Shown: in pieces, positions 1 through 10,600 of the stretch
Position numbering within the stretch: position 1 is the first letter of the stretch
How the letters are laid out: each line of letters opens with the position of its first letter
NCBI RefSeq assembly: GCF_037040815.1
Contig: NZ_CP146232.1
Coordinates: 5,178,001-5,242,000, forward strand
DNA from: Pararoseomonas sp. SCSIO 73927
GTDB lineage: Bacteria > Pseudomonadota > Alphaproteobacteria > Acetobacterales > Acetobacteraceae
Direction: 5' to 3'
Length of the DNA stretch: 64,000 nucleotides
Notes under the pieces: model-generated
What the model saw: the letters and a program-made list of their open reading frames with translations, nothing else
What the model was told of the DNA's origin: nothing
Database searches by the model: none
Made by a program: the position numbers and the translations under genes

Positions 1-536
1 GTTTCCGACGCCAAGGCCTTCCAGAGCGGCAGGCCGCGGGAGAGGGCATCGCCCGCCCCGTCCAGGGCGCGGTCCGGGCTGAAATGCGCGGTGTAGACGG
101 CTTCCGGGCGGAGCCCGGCGGCGTGGAGCACGTCGCGCAGGCGCACGCCGGTCCAGCGGGCGCAGCCCACCGCGCCCTCGCCCCAGGGCAGGCCGTCCAC
201 GGGCTCCGTGAAGCGGTGGCGGGAGTTGCCGGCGCATTCCAGCACGGCCGTCACGCTCACGGTCTCGAAGCGGGCCCGCAGCGCCTCCAGGCCGAGGGAA
301 AGCGGGCGTTCCACGGCGCCGTCCACGGTCAGCGCCCAGTCCTCCGCGCGCGGCTCCGGCCGGGGCAGCGCGCCGTTGTTGCGGACGAAGAAGCGCTCGA
401 CGGGCGTGAGCGGGGCGTCCAGCAGCGCCAGCGGCGTCTCCGCGTTCAGCGCCCCGTCCGGGAGGACGGTGAGGCCCTTCTTGCCCGGGCGGAGGAGGGT
501 CTCGTTCCGCGCCGAGGCGTCCGGGGCTGCGTCCAT
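1..536 (-). CDS. Sulfite oxidase-type molybdopterin oxidoreductase (5' part only)
   Basis: The reading frame starts at an ATG at 536 and runs off the left edge, so only about 178 N-terminal residues are visible. It matches the Mo-pterin domain of the sulfite oxidase/plant nitrate reductase family. Seen in the sequence are a 'PVERFFVRNN' substrate-domain entry near residues 45-54 and the conserved 'ECAGN' motif with Cys101, the expected equatorial molybdenum ligand. Family members oxidise sulfite or related oxyanions, usually after export or with a cytochrome partner. No signal peptide is visible, the protein starting 'MDAAPDASAR', so a cytoplasmic form or a different start is possible. The C-terminal dimerisation domain and any partner are outside the window. 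Family call is firm; the substrate is not. Confidence 0.85.
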   Translation of the reverse strand, partial: MDAAPDASARNETLLRPGKKGLTVLPDGALNAETPLALLDAPLTPVERFFVRNNGALPRPEPRAEDWALTVDGAVERPLSLGLEALRARFETVSVTAVLECAGNSRHRFTEPVDGLPWGEGAVGCARWTGVRLRDVLHAAGLRPEAVYTAHFSPDRALDGAGDALSRGLPLWKALASE

Positions 537-560
537 GCGGCGGAGCCTATGCGCCCCCCC

Positions 561-650
561 GAGGCTCCGGCAATCCCTGCGGCCCCGGCAATCCCCGAGG
601 CTCCGGAAATCCCCGAGGCTCCGGCAATCCCTGCGGCTCCGGAAATCCCC
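561..650. repeat. Five tandem 18-bp repeats upstream of the molybdoenzyme gene
   Basis: Five contiguous 18-bp units occupy 561-650. Each is a variant of 'gaggctccggcaatccct', with g[ac]ggc[tc]ccgg and c/aaatccc[ct] as the variable parts. The array ends 24 bp from the start codon of the minus-strand oxidoreductase gene and lies just beyond the gapR stop, so it forms most of that gene's upstream region. No gene is seen in 537-690. Confidence 0.85.
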
Positions 651-690
651 CGGCCGCCCGCTTCCGGGGCGGGGGCCGGGGCTCGCCGGA

Positions 691-1002
691 TCACATGCCG
701 AGCGCGCGGCGGTACAGCTCGAGAAGGGTCTCCATCTCCTCCACCTCGGCGGGCTCCTGCTTCCGCTGGCGGATGATCTGGCGGACCACCTTCACGTCGA
801 AGCCGGCGCTCTTCGCCTCGGCGAAGATGTCCTTGATGTCGTCGGCGAGCGCCTTGCGCTCCTCCTCCAGCCGCTCCACCCGCTCGATGATGGAGCGGAG
901 CCGGTCCACGGCGATGCCGCCGACATCCGGGTCCGGGTCGGCGGCCTGCCTCGCGCGGCTCGCGGCGGCCTCGTCGTCGATGTCGAAAGGTGCGTCGGAC
1001 AT
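691..1002 (-). CDS. gapR: GapR-family nucleoid-associated DNA-binding protein (DUF2312)
   Basis: This 103-residue protein has an acidic, disordered N-terminus (residues 1-28) followed by the whole DUF2312/GapR fold: '[14 protein letters not shown]', a second helix around '[17 protein letters not shown]', then '[10 protein letters not shown]' and the usual C-terminal '[11 protein letters not shown]'. In Caulobacter GapR binds AT-rich, overtwisted DNA ahead of replication and transcription and helps topoisomerases; that is family knowledge. Length and motif order match the family fully. It stands alone between the oxidoreductase gene and a 225-bp spacer (1003-1227) in which no gene was found. 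The start is the ATG at 1002. Confidence 0.93.
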   Translation of the reverse strand: MSDAPFDIDDEAAASRARQAADPDPDVGGIAVDRLRSIIERVERLEEERKALADDIKDIFAEAKSAGFDVKVVRQIIRQRKQEPAEVEEMETLLELYRRALGM

Positions 1003-1227
1003 GGCAGCCCCCTTTGCTCCGGTCGTGCTCCGCTCGGGCGGCCGATGGCGGCGGGCGCGCGCGGCGCCCGCCCCCTCCCCTGGCAGCCCCTCAGCCCCCC
1101 TCGGGCGAAGGCGCGGGTCTTACCCCCGCTGGCCCTTCCGCCTCAATGCCTGGATTCGCGATGGGGAACCTTCCGCGAACGGCGTGGCGCCCGTGTCACC
1201 CTTCCATGCCGATCCGTACGCCTTCGC

Positions 1228-1908
1228 TCAGGCGACGGGGCCATCCGCGCCGCGGTGCAGGAGGTGGGTCATGGCGGCCGTGCCGAGGACGGGGACCAGC
1301 AGGTTGGCGACCGGCAGCAGGGCGAGGGTGGCCATGGCCGCCCCGACCGTGACGACGGAGAACTCCCGTCGCCGGCGCAGCCTTCGCGCCTCCGCCACGG
1401 GCATGCGGCGCTGCGCCACCCCCTCGAAGAGGCCGTGGCCGAGGGAGACGGCCGCGACCACCCAGAGCAGCGCGCCGCCCAGTAGGGGCAGCAGCAGCGC
1501 CACCGGCAGCAGGACGAGGTTCAGGGCCAGGACCTTCAGGGCGAGGGCGACGTTAAACACGCCCTGGGCGGCGAGCGAGGCGCCGCGGTGCGGCGGGGGC
1601 AGCAGCGGGTAGTGGCGGCGCTCCACCGCCTCCGCCGTCTCGTCCAGGAAGAGGCCGGCGATGGCGAGGGCGAAGGGGACAAAGAGCCAGAAGGCGGCGA
1701 AGAGGCCGGCGAGGCCGCCGAGCACGCCGGCCGCGGCGGCGAGCCAGCCGGTGCCGCCGGCCAACGTGTCCATCGCCCAGCCGGTGGCCCAGACGAGGGC
1801 GCCGAGGGCCAGCACGGCGCCTGCCATGCCCTTCAGGAGCGGGCCGCGGAAGCCGCGGTCCAGCACCTGGCTCAGGGGCATGACGAGGCTGGCGATCACC
1901 GCGCCCAA
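1228..1908 (-). CDS. EI24/CysZ-like integral membrane protein
   Basis: A 226-residue hydrophobic protein of the EI24 domain family (CysZ-like). Four to five membrane segments can be read, at about residues 27-47, 56-80, 118-150 and 190-215. A polar loop contains 'FLDETAEAVERRHYP', a typical EI24 region. CysZ members move sulfate, but many alphaproteobacterial EI24 proteins have no assigned substrate, so none is assigned here. The longest frame begins with TTG at 1908, one base from the DUF1244 stop; a GTG at 1899 and an ATG at 1881 are in frame, and the ATG would still keep the first membrane segment. The close spacing suggests co-transcription with the DUF1244 gene. Confidence 0.8.
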   Translation of the reverse strand: MGAVIASLVMPLSQVLDRGFRGPLLKGMAGAVLALGALVWATGWAMDTLAGGTGWLAAAAGVLGGLAGLFAAFWLFVPFALAIAGLFLDETAEAVERRHYPLLPPPHRGASLAAQGVFNVALALKVLALNLVLLPVALLLPLLGGALLWVVAAVSLGHGLFEGVAQRRMPVAEARRLRRRREFSVVTVGAAMATLALLPVANLLVPVLGTAAMTHLLHRGADGPVA

Positions 1909-1909
1909 C

Positions 1910-2227
1910 TCAGTGGCCCGGGCTGGATTTCACGAAGGCGGCCTTCTGCTCCGCGCTCGCCTCCCTCTGGTGCTTCGCCTGCCACTCCTTGTAGGGCATG
2001 CCGTAGACGATCTCCCGCGCCTCCGGGTCGGGCAGCGGGATGCCCCTGCCCTCCGCCTCCTCGCGGTACCAGCGGGAGAGGCAGTTCCGGCAGAAGCCGG
2101 CGAGGTTCATCAGGTCGATGTTCTGCACGTCCGTCCGCTCGCGCAAGTGGCTCACGAGGCGGCGGAAGGCGGCAGCCTCCAGCTCCGTACGGGTGGCGTC
2201 GTCCATCTCTGTTCCGGGCTCGGTCAT
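1910..2227 (-). CDS. DUF1244 domain protein
   Basis: This 105-residue protein matches the DUF1244 family over nearly its full length. Visible hallmarks are 'AAFRRLVSHLRERTDVQNIDLMNLAGFCRNCLSRWY' (spanned here by its key parts FRRL, LMNLAGFC and NCLSRWY), and a C-terminal 'YGMPYKEWQAKHQ'. The two cysteines of 'FCRNC' are conserved in the family. Its function is unknown; the family is common in alpha- and gammaproteobacteria as a small cytosolic protein. Its stop precedes the EI24 gene start by one base, so the two are probably one transcript, and the GFA gene lies upstream on the same strand. Confidence 0.88.
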   Translation of the reverse strand: MTEPGTEMDDATRTELEAAAFRRLVSHLRERTDVQNIDLMNLAGFCRNCLSRWYREEAEGRGIPLPDPEAREIVYGMPYKEWQAKHQREASAEQKAAFVKSSPGH

Positions 2228-2326
2228 GGGATCCCCTCTCTCGGCCGCCGAGATGGGGTGGCGGCGGCGGCGGCGCCATCCCTCGGCGCCGCGTCCCGGC
2301 GCTGTCCCCCGCCCTCGTCCCGGACC

Positions 2327-2752
2327 TCAACCCTCGGGGCGGGCGCCGCGGTGGCTGGGCAGGCCGTCGCAGGGCGCGGCCCAGGGGACGCCGGAGGCGA
2401 CGCGGGTATGGTCCTGCGGGGGGACGGCCGAGGGATCGTCCAGCGTCGCCGTCGCCACGTCGATCTCGTCCGGCAGGTCGTGAGCCTGGAAGGTGATGGG
2501 GGTGCCGCAATCCCCGCAGAAGCCGCGCTCCGCCCGGGCGGAGGAGGCGTAGCGGCGCATCGTGCCGCGCATCACGTGGAAATCCGCGCGCCGCACGGTG
2601 AACCAGGCGACGACGGGGGCGCCGGCGACGCGGCGGCAATCCGCGCAGTGGCAGATCGTGGCGTGGAAGGGCTCGCCGCGCGCCTCGTAGCGCACCGCGC
2701 CGCAGTGGCAGCCGCCCGGGAGACCTTCCTCCAGACCTCCCTCCGCCGCCAT
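2327..2752 (-). CDS. GFA-family zinc protein (Gfa-like, CENP-V/GFA domain)
   Basis: A 141-residue protein with the GFA zinc-binding pattern: 'GGCHCGAVRYEA' near residue 14, 'CHCADCRRVAG' near 34 and 'GFCGDCGTPI' near 77. Together these supply the cysteines for the two zinc sites. The founder, Gfa, was described as a glutathione-dependent formaldehyde-activating enzyme, but most members have no proven activity. I chose the ATG at 2752 because a good ribosome site (AGGAGG) stands six bases before it; an in-frame ATG at 2785 would add eleven residues. It is divergent from the DUF2254 gene across about 100 bp. Confidence 0.88.
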   Translation of the reverse strand: MAAEGGLEEGLPGGCHCGAVRYEARGEPFHATICHCADCRRVAGAPVVAWFTVRRADFHVMRGTMRRYASSARAERGFCGDCGTPITFQAHDLPDEIDVATATLDDPSAVPPQDHTRVASGVPWAAPCDGLPSHRGARPEG

Positions 2753-2854
2753 CGCCGCCTCCTCCGTGCGGGGGGAGGATGGCATCCGGCCGGCAGGGCG
2801 GGAAACCCCCCCGGCCCGCCGCGCGTCCCCCCTCCGCGGCGGGAGGGGACGGGC

Positions 2855-4096
2855 ATGGCGACGACGCGGTGGGGGTGGCTGGCCGGGCGGCTCTGGGGGC
2901 GGCTCTGGTTCCGCGGCTCGCTCTTCTCCCTCGCGGGGGTCGCGGTGGCGCTGGCGGCGGTGTTCCTCGGGCCGTTGCTGCCCGCCGGCGCCTCCCGCCG
3001 GATCGGGGCGGACGCGGTGGGGGACATCCTGCGGATCCTCGCCTCCTCCATGCTGACGGTGGCGACCTTCTCCCTCTCCACCCTCGTCTCGGCCTATTCC
3101 TCGGCGACCGCGAACGCGACGCCGAGGGCGACGACGCTGCTGATGGAGGACAGCACGGCGCAGAACGCGCTGGGCACCTTCATCGGGGCCTTCCTGTTCA
3201 GCCTGGTGGGGCTCATCGCCCTCAGCACCGGGCTCTACGGGGAGGAGGGGCGGAGCCTGCTCTTCCTGGCGACCCTCGCCGTCGTGGCGGTCGTGGTGCT
3301 GACGCTGCTGCGCTGGATCGACCGGCTGCCGCGGATGGGCCGCGTGGCCGAGACGATGGAGCGCGTGGAGGAGGCCGCGATCGCGGCGCTGCGCGAGGCC
3401 GCCCTTGCGCCGAGCTTCGGCGCCGCCCCCGCGCCGCCGGGGCCGCCGCCCGGGGCGCACCCGATCCGGGCGGCGGGGAACGGCTACATCGTCCATCTGG
3501 ACCTGGAGGCGCTGGAGCGGGCCGGGGAGCGGCTGGGCGGGCTGCAGCTCCGGCTGGTGCCGGGCAAGCTCGTCCATCGCGGCGCGGTGCTGGCCTGGAG
3601 CCGCGAGGTGCCGGACGGGGCGGCGGAAGCGGCGGTGCGCGACGCCGTCCTTCTCGGGCGGGACCGCAGCTTCGGGCAGGATCCCCGCTTCGGGCTGCTG
3701 GTGCTCGCCGAGATCGGCTCCCGGGCGCTCTCGGACGGCATCAACGACGCGGGCACCGCCATCCGCGTCCTGGCCGGCGGGCTGCGCGCCTTCGATGCCT
3801 GGGCGAATCCGGGGGAGGCGCGCGGGGAAGCTGCGCGCTACCCGCATCTGGCCATTCCCGCCCTGGACCCGGCGGAACTGGTGGCGGACTTCTTCCGCCC
3901 CCTGGCGCGGGACGGCGCGGGCAACCCCGACGTGATGGCGCGGCTGCTGAAGTCCCTCGCCGCCCTGCCGGAGCTGGGTGGGGAAGGGCTGCGCGGCCCC
4001 GCTGAGGCGGAGGCCCGCCGCGCCCTGGCCCTGGCGGAGGCGGCGATCGCGCTGCCCGAGGAGCTGGAGGCGCTGCGGCGGCTGGCCCCGGGCTGA
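2855..4096 (+). CDS. DUF2254 family membrane protein
   Basis: A 413-residue protein of the DUF2254 family. Four membrane segments are visible in the first 160 residues (around 22-45, 58-80, 105-128 and 135-155), with the family motif 'FSLSTLVSAYSSATANATPR' after the second. A soluble C-terminal half follows with 'GYIVHLDLEALE' and a conserved 'ALSDGINDAGTA' patch. Function is unknown; the C-terminal part of the family resembles a ligand-binding or gating domain. The start ATG at 2855 follows GGGAGGGG by about seven bases. No operon partner is seen: a 505-bp non-coding stretch follows, then the giant gene. Confidence 0.87.
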   Translation: MATTRWGWLAGRLWGRLWFRGSLFSLAGVAVALAAVFLGPLLPAGASRRIGADAVGDILRILASSMLTVATFSLSTLVSAYSSATANATPRATTLLMEDSTAQNALGTFIGAFLFSLVGLIALSTGLYGEEGRSLLFLATLAVVAVVVLTLLRWIDRLPRMGRVAETMERVEEAAIAALREAALAPSFGAAPAPPGPPPGAHPIRAAGNGYIVHLDLEALERAGERLGGLQLRLVPGKLVHRGAVLAWSREVPDGAAEAAVRDAVLLGRDRSFGQDPRFGLLVLAEIGSRALSDGINDAGTAIRVLAGGLRAFDAWANPGEARGEAARYPHLAIPALDPAELVADFFRPLARDGAGNPDVMARLLKSLAALPELGGEGLRGPAEAEARRALALAEAAIALPEELEALRRLAPG

Positions 4097-4216
4097 AGCC
4101 AGCGCGCCGAAGCTGCGCGCTTTCGCTCACCGAACTTCCGGAGCCGCCGTCGACCCTAGACCCCAACCCGGTAAGCCGGCCGCGAACGCGCGGCGGGGTC
4201 CCCTGTGTGCGGCCGG

Positions 4217-4310
4217 GACACATAAGTGTGTCGGAAAGGTTAACGTCACGAACAGTTGAGACGTTTGAAGCATCATCAACTGCAAAACGGCTTCGCTTTG
4301 CGTTAAGCAA
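4217..4310. promoter_or_regulatory. Regulatory region of the giant repeat-protein gene, with three dyads
   Basis: The 505 bp between 4097 and 4601 hold no convincing gene and are clearly richer in A+T than the surroundings. Three inverted repeats stand close together: GACACA-TAAG-TGTGTC at 4217-4232, CAGTTGA-N16-TCAACTG at 4253-4282, and TTGC-N5-GCAA at 4298-4310. These look like operator sites or short RNA stems in a promoter or long 5' leader of the downstream gene. No promoter hexamer pair was assigned with confidence. Confidence 0.4.
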
Positions 4311-4601
4311 CCATGAGTTGCGAAACCCGGTCCGTGACCACCGTTTAGGCGACGAACTCTCATGTCCTACCCGGAATCTCACCGCCCTGTCACCGATCCG
4401 CCCGGCGAGACGGCCGCGCGGGCGCGACAGGGCCGCGCGTGTCGCCCCTGAAACCGGCCCCGGCCCGGCGCGCGGACGCCGCCCGGGCCTGAGACGCGCG
4501 GCCCGATGGGCCGCGCCCCCTTTCCGCCCCGGGCCAGCTCCCCTCCCCGCCCGGCGGCAGCCCAGCAGAAACGCCACCCTCGATCCGGAGCTGTGAAAAA
4601 C

Positions 4602-7600
4602 ATGGCCGTCACCGTCAACACGACCCTCGGCGCCATTCCCGGCAACAGCAACGTCACGCTACTCACGCTCGGGACATCGACGATCACGGGGGAGGTGACG
4701 GACAGCATCCTCCGCTTCGGATCCGGCAACACCATCACCTTTGCCGGCACCTCCGGCGTGTACCACGGCACGCAGAGCGGCACGGCGGCCACGCCCTACG
4801 GCGAGGCCGGAAACTACTTCGCCGTGGGATCGACCCAGGGCGCCACCGTCAACTACGCCAGCGTGCAGCGCTACTTCGGCCTCGAGTGGGGCTCGGTGGA
4901 TGCCGGCAACACCATTAGCTTCTACAACGGCACCACCCTCGTCTATCAGATCACCGGCGCCCAAGTGGCGTCCGGCGCGAGCGGCTCCCAGGGCGCGGAC
5001 GGCACCCTCTTCGTCAACATCAACTTCACCTCGCCCACGCTCGGCTACAACCGGGTGGTGATGACGACGCCGAGCCCGGCCTTCGAGTTCGGCAACATTG
5101 CCTCCTCCCCTGTGAACATCCCGCTGACGGCGGGGCAGCAGGAGTCGCCCGTGGTCGTCACGGCGACGGACACGGAGACGAACCGGATCGTCGGCTTCGA
5201 CACGGCGCCGGCGAATCTCTCCGGCACGGTGTTCCTGGACGCGAACGCGGACGGCACCCGGGGGACGGCGGATGGCGGCGTGTCCGGCGTGACCGTGCGT
5301 CTGTTCAACGCGAGCAACGTCCTCGTCAGCACGGACGTGACGGACGCGAACGGCCGCTACGACTTCAATAACGTGCCGGCGGGCACCTACAGCGTGCGCT
5401 TCACGGCGCCGAGCGGCAACAGCTTCTCCCCCACCGCCTCCGGCGCCTCCGGCAGCGGGGTGAACAGCACGGGCAGCGGCACGGTCACGCTGGCGGCGGG
5501 CAGCACCGGATCCGTCAACGCCGGGATCTTCACGCCCGGGTCGATCAGCGGCTTCGCCTTCAACGACACGAACGGCAGCGGCACGCAGGACCTGCTCGAG
5601 CCGGCCCTCGCCGGCCAGACCGTGCAGCTGCTGAACAGCGCGGGCACGGTGGTGGCGACGACGACCACCTCCCTCCTCGGCGCCTACAGCTTCAACAACG
5701 TGACGCCCGGCACCTACACGGTGCAGTTCTCCTCCCCCACCGGCACGGTGTTCACGGCGCAGGACCAGGGCACGAACGACGCGGTGGACAGCGACGTGGG
5801 GGCCAACGGCCGCACCGCGCCCATCGTGCTCAACTCCGGCGGCAGCGTGACCAACGTCGCCGCGGGCAGCTTCGTGCCGGCCACCGTCTCCGGCGCCGTC
5901 TTCACGGACAGCAACGGCGACGGCATCCGCGGCACCGGGGACACGGCGGTGGCGGGCGCCACCGTGCAGCTGGTGAACACCTCCGGCGCGGTGGTGGCGA
6001 CCACCACGAGCAGCGCCACCGGCGCCTACTCCTTCACCGGGGTCGCGCCCGGCACCTACCAGGTGCAGTTCGTCGCGCCCAGCGGCACGGTGTTCACGCT
6101 GCAGAACCAGGGGCTGAACGCGGCGGTGGACAGCGATGCCGGCGCCAACGGGCGCACGGGCAGCTTCGTCCTCGTCGCCGGCGGCAGCACCACCAACCTC
6201 TCGGCCGGCGTGTTCACGCCCGTCTCCGTCTCTGGCACCGCCTTCGTGGACGCGAACGCGGACGGCATCCAGGGCACGGGCGAGGCGGGAATCGCCGGCC
6301 AGACCGTGACGCTGGTGAACGCGCTCGGCCTGCCGGTCGCGACCACCACCACCGGGGCGAACGGGGCCTACTCCTTCACCGGCCTGCAGCCCGGGACCTA
6401 CGCGGTGCAGTTCCCCGTGCTGACCGGCTCGACCTTCAGCCCGCAGGACCAGGGCGGCAACGATGCCGTGGACAGCGACGTGAACGCGCTGGGCCGCAGC
6501 GCCAACCTCACCCTGGCCTCCGGCGGGACCGCCACCAACGTCTCGGCCGGGTCCTACGTGCCGGCGACGGTCAGCGGCGTGGGCTTCGTGGACGTGAACG
6601 GGGACGGCGTGCAGGGCGCGGGCGAGCTGGGGATCGTCGGCCAGACCGTGCAGCTGCTGAACCCCGCGGGCAACGTGGTGGCCACCACCCTCACCGGCCT
6701 CGGCGGCGCCTACTCCTTCCTCGGCGTCACCCCCGGCACCTACCAGGTGCGGTTCCTCGCCCCGCTCGGCAGCACCTTCACCGGGCAGGACCAGGGCACG
6801 AACGACGCGGTGGACAGCGATGTGGCGGCCGACGGCCGCAGCGCCGCGATCACCCTCATCTCCGGCGGCACCGTGTCCAACCTCTCGGCCGGCAGCTTCG
6901 TGCCGGGCACGATCGCCGGCAGCGTGTTCAACGACGTGAACGGCAATGGCCTCCGCAACCCCCTCGCGCCGGTGGTCGCGGGGGCGACGGTGCAGCTGAT
7001 CAACGGCTCGGGCGCGGTTGTCGCGACGACGACGACCTCGTCGCTCGGCAACTACAGCTTCACCAACGTGGCGCCGGGGACCTACCAGGTCCAGTTCGTG
7101 GCGCCGAACGGCACGGTGTTCAGCCCGCAGAACCAGGGCCTGGACCTGGCGCTGGACAGCGACGCCGATCCCGCGACCGGGCGGACGGGCAACATCGTCA
7201 TCCTCTCCGGCGGCAGCAACATCACCACCTCGGCGGGCGTGTTCACCCCGGTTTCCATCGCCGGCAGCTTCTTCACGGACGTGAACGGGGACGGCATCCT
7301 CGGCGCCGGCGAGCCGGGCATCGCCGGGCGGACGGTCCAGCTGCTGAACGCGGCGGGCGGCGTGGTGGCCACCACCACCACCGCCGCGAGCGGCGCCTAC
7401 GCCTTCACCAACATCGCCCCGGGCACCTACCAGGTGCAGTTCGCCGCGCCGGCCGGCGCGGTGTTCACGGCCCGGAACCAGGGCGGCAACGCGGCGGTGG
7501 ACAGCGACGCCAACGCGAACGGCCGCACGGAGCTCATCACCCTCACCTCCGGCCAGTCGGCGCCGAACATCTCGGCCGGTGCCTATGTCCCGGCGACGAT

Positions 7601-10600
7601 CAGCGGCGTGGGCTTCCTCGACAACAACGGGGACGGTATCCAGGGCGGGGGCGAGGCGGGCGTTGCCGGGCAGACCGTGCAGCTGCTGAACGCCGCCGGG
7701 GTCGTGGTCGCCAGCACGACGACCGGGGCCAACGGCGCCTACTCCTTCGCCAACGTGGCGCCCGGCACGTACCAGGTGGGCTTCGTCGCGCCGGCCGGCA
7801 GCGCCTTCACCGCCCAGGACCAGGGCACCAACGACGCGGCGGACAGCGACGTGAGCGCCGCGACCGGGCGCACGGGGAACATCACCGTGGCCTCCGGCCA
7901 GGCCGTGGCCAACGTGTCGGCGGGCACCTTCGTTCCCGTCTCGATCTCGGGCGTGGTGTTCAACGACGCGGATGCCAGCGGCGTCCGCGAGCCGGGCGAG
8001 GCCGGCGTGACCGGCGCCACGGTGCGGCTGCTGGCGGAGAGCGGGGCGGTGGTGGCGACCACCACCACGGGCACGGGCGGCGCCTACTCCTTCAGCGGGC
8101 TGGCGCCGGGGCAGTACCAGGTGCAGTTCGTGGCCCCGAACGGCACGGTGTTCACCGCCCAGGACCAGGGCACGAACGACAACTTCGACAGCGACGCGAA
8201 CCAGACCACGGGGACGACCGCGGTCATCTCGCTTGTCTCCGGGCGGACGGTCGTGAACATCGGCGCCGGCGTCTACACCCCGGCGGCGACGGGCACGGGG
8301 AACATCTTCTTCGTGGACGCCAACGGGAACGGCGTGCGCGACGCGGGCGAGGCCGGGGTGGCCAACGCGCGGGTGCAGCTGGTGAACGGCGCGGGCACGG
8401 TGGTGGCGACGAGCACCACGGACGCGAACGGCACCTACGCCTTCACGGGGGTGGCGCCCGGCACTTACCAGGTGCAGTTCGTCGCGCCGGGGGGCACGGT
8501 GTTCACCGCCCAGGACGCGGGCGGCAACGAAGCGATCGACAGCGACGTGAACGCCGCCGGGCGCAGCGGCAGCATCACCGTCGCCCAGGGCGGCACCATC
8601 TCCAATATCGGGGCCGGCATCTTCGTGCCGGTGAGCGTCAGCGGGCGCGTCTTCGTCGACTCCAACGGGGACGGCATCCAGGGCGGGAACGACGCCGGGG
8701 TCACCGGCCAGACGGTGCAGCTGCTGAACGCGGCGGGCAACCTGGTGGCCACCACCACCACCGGCGCGGGCGGCGCCTACGCCTTCAACGGCCTGCCGCC
8801 CGGGCAGTACCAGGTGCAGTTCTCCGCCCCTGCCGGCAGCCTGTTCACCGCGCAGGACCAGGGCACCAACTCGGCGGTGGACAGCGACGCGAACCCGGCC
8901 ACCGGGCGGACCGGGCTCCTCACCCTCACCTCCGGCGGGTCCGCGGCCAACATCTCGGCCGGCACCTACGTCCCGGTCAGCCTCAGCGGCACCGCCTTTA
9001 CGGACGCGAACGCCGACGGCGTGCAGGGCGCAGGGGAGACGGGGACCTCCGGCCAGGCCGTGCAGCTGCTGAACACGGCGGGGAACGTGGTGGCCACCAC
9101 CACCACCGGGGCGGGCGGCGCCTACTCCTTCACCGGCCTGCCGCCCGGCACCTACCAGGTGCAGTTCGCGGCACCGGCCGGGGCGGTGTTCACCGCCCAG
9201 GATCAGGGCGGCAACGACGCGGTGGACAGCGACGTGGCGCCGACGACCGGCCGCACGGCGCCGATCACCCTCGCCTCAGGCCAGGCCGCGACGAACATCT
9301 CGGCGGGCAGCTTCACGACGGTGAGCCTCGGCGGCACCGTCTTCGCCGACACCAACGGCGACGGCATCCAGGGCACCGGCGAGGCGGGCGTGGCCGGCCA
9401 GACCGTGCAGCTACTGAACGCGGCGGGCGCGGTGGTGGCCACCACCACCACCTCCGCCAACGGCACCTACTCCTTCACCGGCGTGACGCCCGGCACCTAT
9501 CAGGTCGGCTTCGTCACGCCGGCCGGCACCGTGTTCTCGGCCCAGGATCAGGGCGGCAATGATGCGGTGGACAGCGACGCCAGCCCGGCGAACGGGCGGA
9601 CGGCGGCGATCACCCTGGCTTCCGGCGGAAGCGCGGCGAACGTCTCGGCGGGCGTGTTCACGCCGACGACGGTGAGCGGCAGCGCCTTCGTGGACGCGAA
9701 CGGGGATGGCGTGCTGAGCGGCGGCGAGGCGGGCGCGGCGGGGGTTGCCGTGCAGCTCCTCGCGGCCGACGGCACGGTGGTGGCCACCACCACCACCTCC
9801 GATACCGGCGCCTACCTCTTCACCGGCGTCGCGCCCGGCACCTACCAGGTGCAGTTCACCGGGCCGGCCGGCACCGTGTTCACCGGCCAGGACCAGGGCG
9901 GGAACGACGCAATCGACAGCGATGTCGGCGCGACTGGCCGCACCGGCTCCGTCGTCGTCGGCTCCGGCCAGGCGGTGGCGAACGTCTCGGCCGGCTTCTT
10001 CGCCCCGACCTCCATCTCCGGCACCTCCTTCACCGACACCAACGGCGACGGCATCCAGGGCACCGGCGAGGCGGGCGTGGCCGGCCAGACCGTGCAGCTG
10101 CTGAGCGCGGCCGGGAACGTGGTGGCCACCACCACGACCGGCGCGGGCGGCGCCTACTCCTTCGCCAACCTCGCGCCCGGCACCTACCAGGTGCAGTTCG
10201 CCGCCGCCACCGGCACCGTCTTCACCGCCCGCGACCAGGGCACGGACGATGCGGTGGACAGCGACGTCGGCGCCAACGGGCGGTCGGCCCCGATCACCCT
10301 CGCCTCCGGCGGTAGCGCGGCCAATGTCTCGGCGGGCAGCTTCACCCCCGTCACCGTCTCCGGCAACGTCTTCACCGACACCAACGGCGACGGCATCCGC
10401 GGCGCGGGCGAGGCCGGCGTCGCCGGCACCACCGTCCAGCTCCTCAACAGCGCGGGCGCCGTGGTCGCGACCACCACCACCTCCGGCGCGGGGGCCTACG
10501 CCTTCGCGAACGTGACGCCCGGCACCTACCAGGTGCGGTTCAACGGGCCGGCCGGGACGGTGTTCACCACCCGGGACGTGGGCACCGACGACACCGTGGA

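Noticed and set aside
208..1612. Long plus-strand frames over the molybdoenzyme and gapR genes
   Set aside because: Arg/Ser/Pro-rich translations with no recognisable domain; the minus-strand genes explain the region fully.
4207..4596. A possible small gene in the leader of the adhesin
   Set aside because: Translation is Arg/Ala/Pro-rich, lacks a ribosome site and covers the dyads; better read as regulatory DNA.
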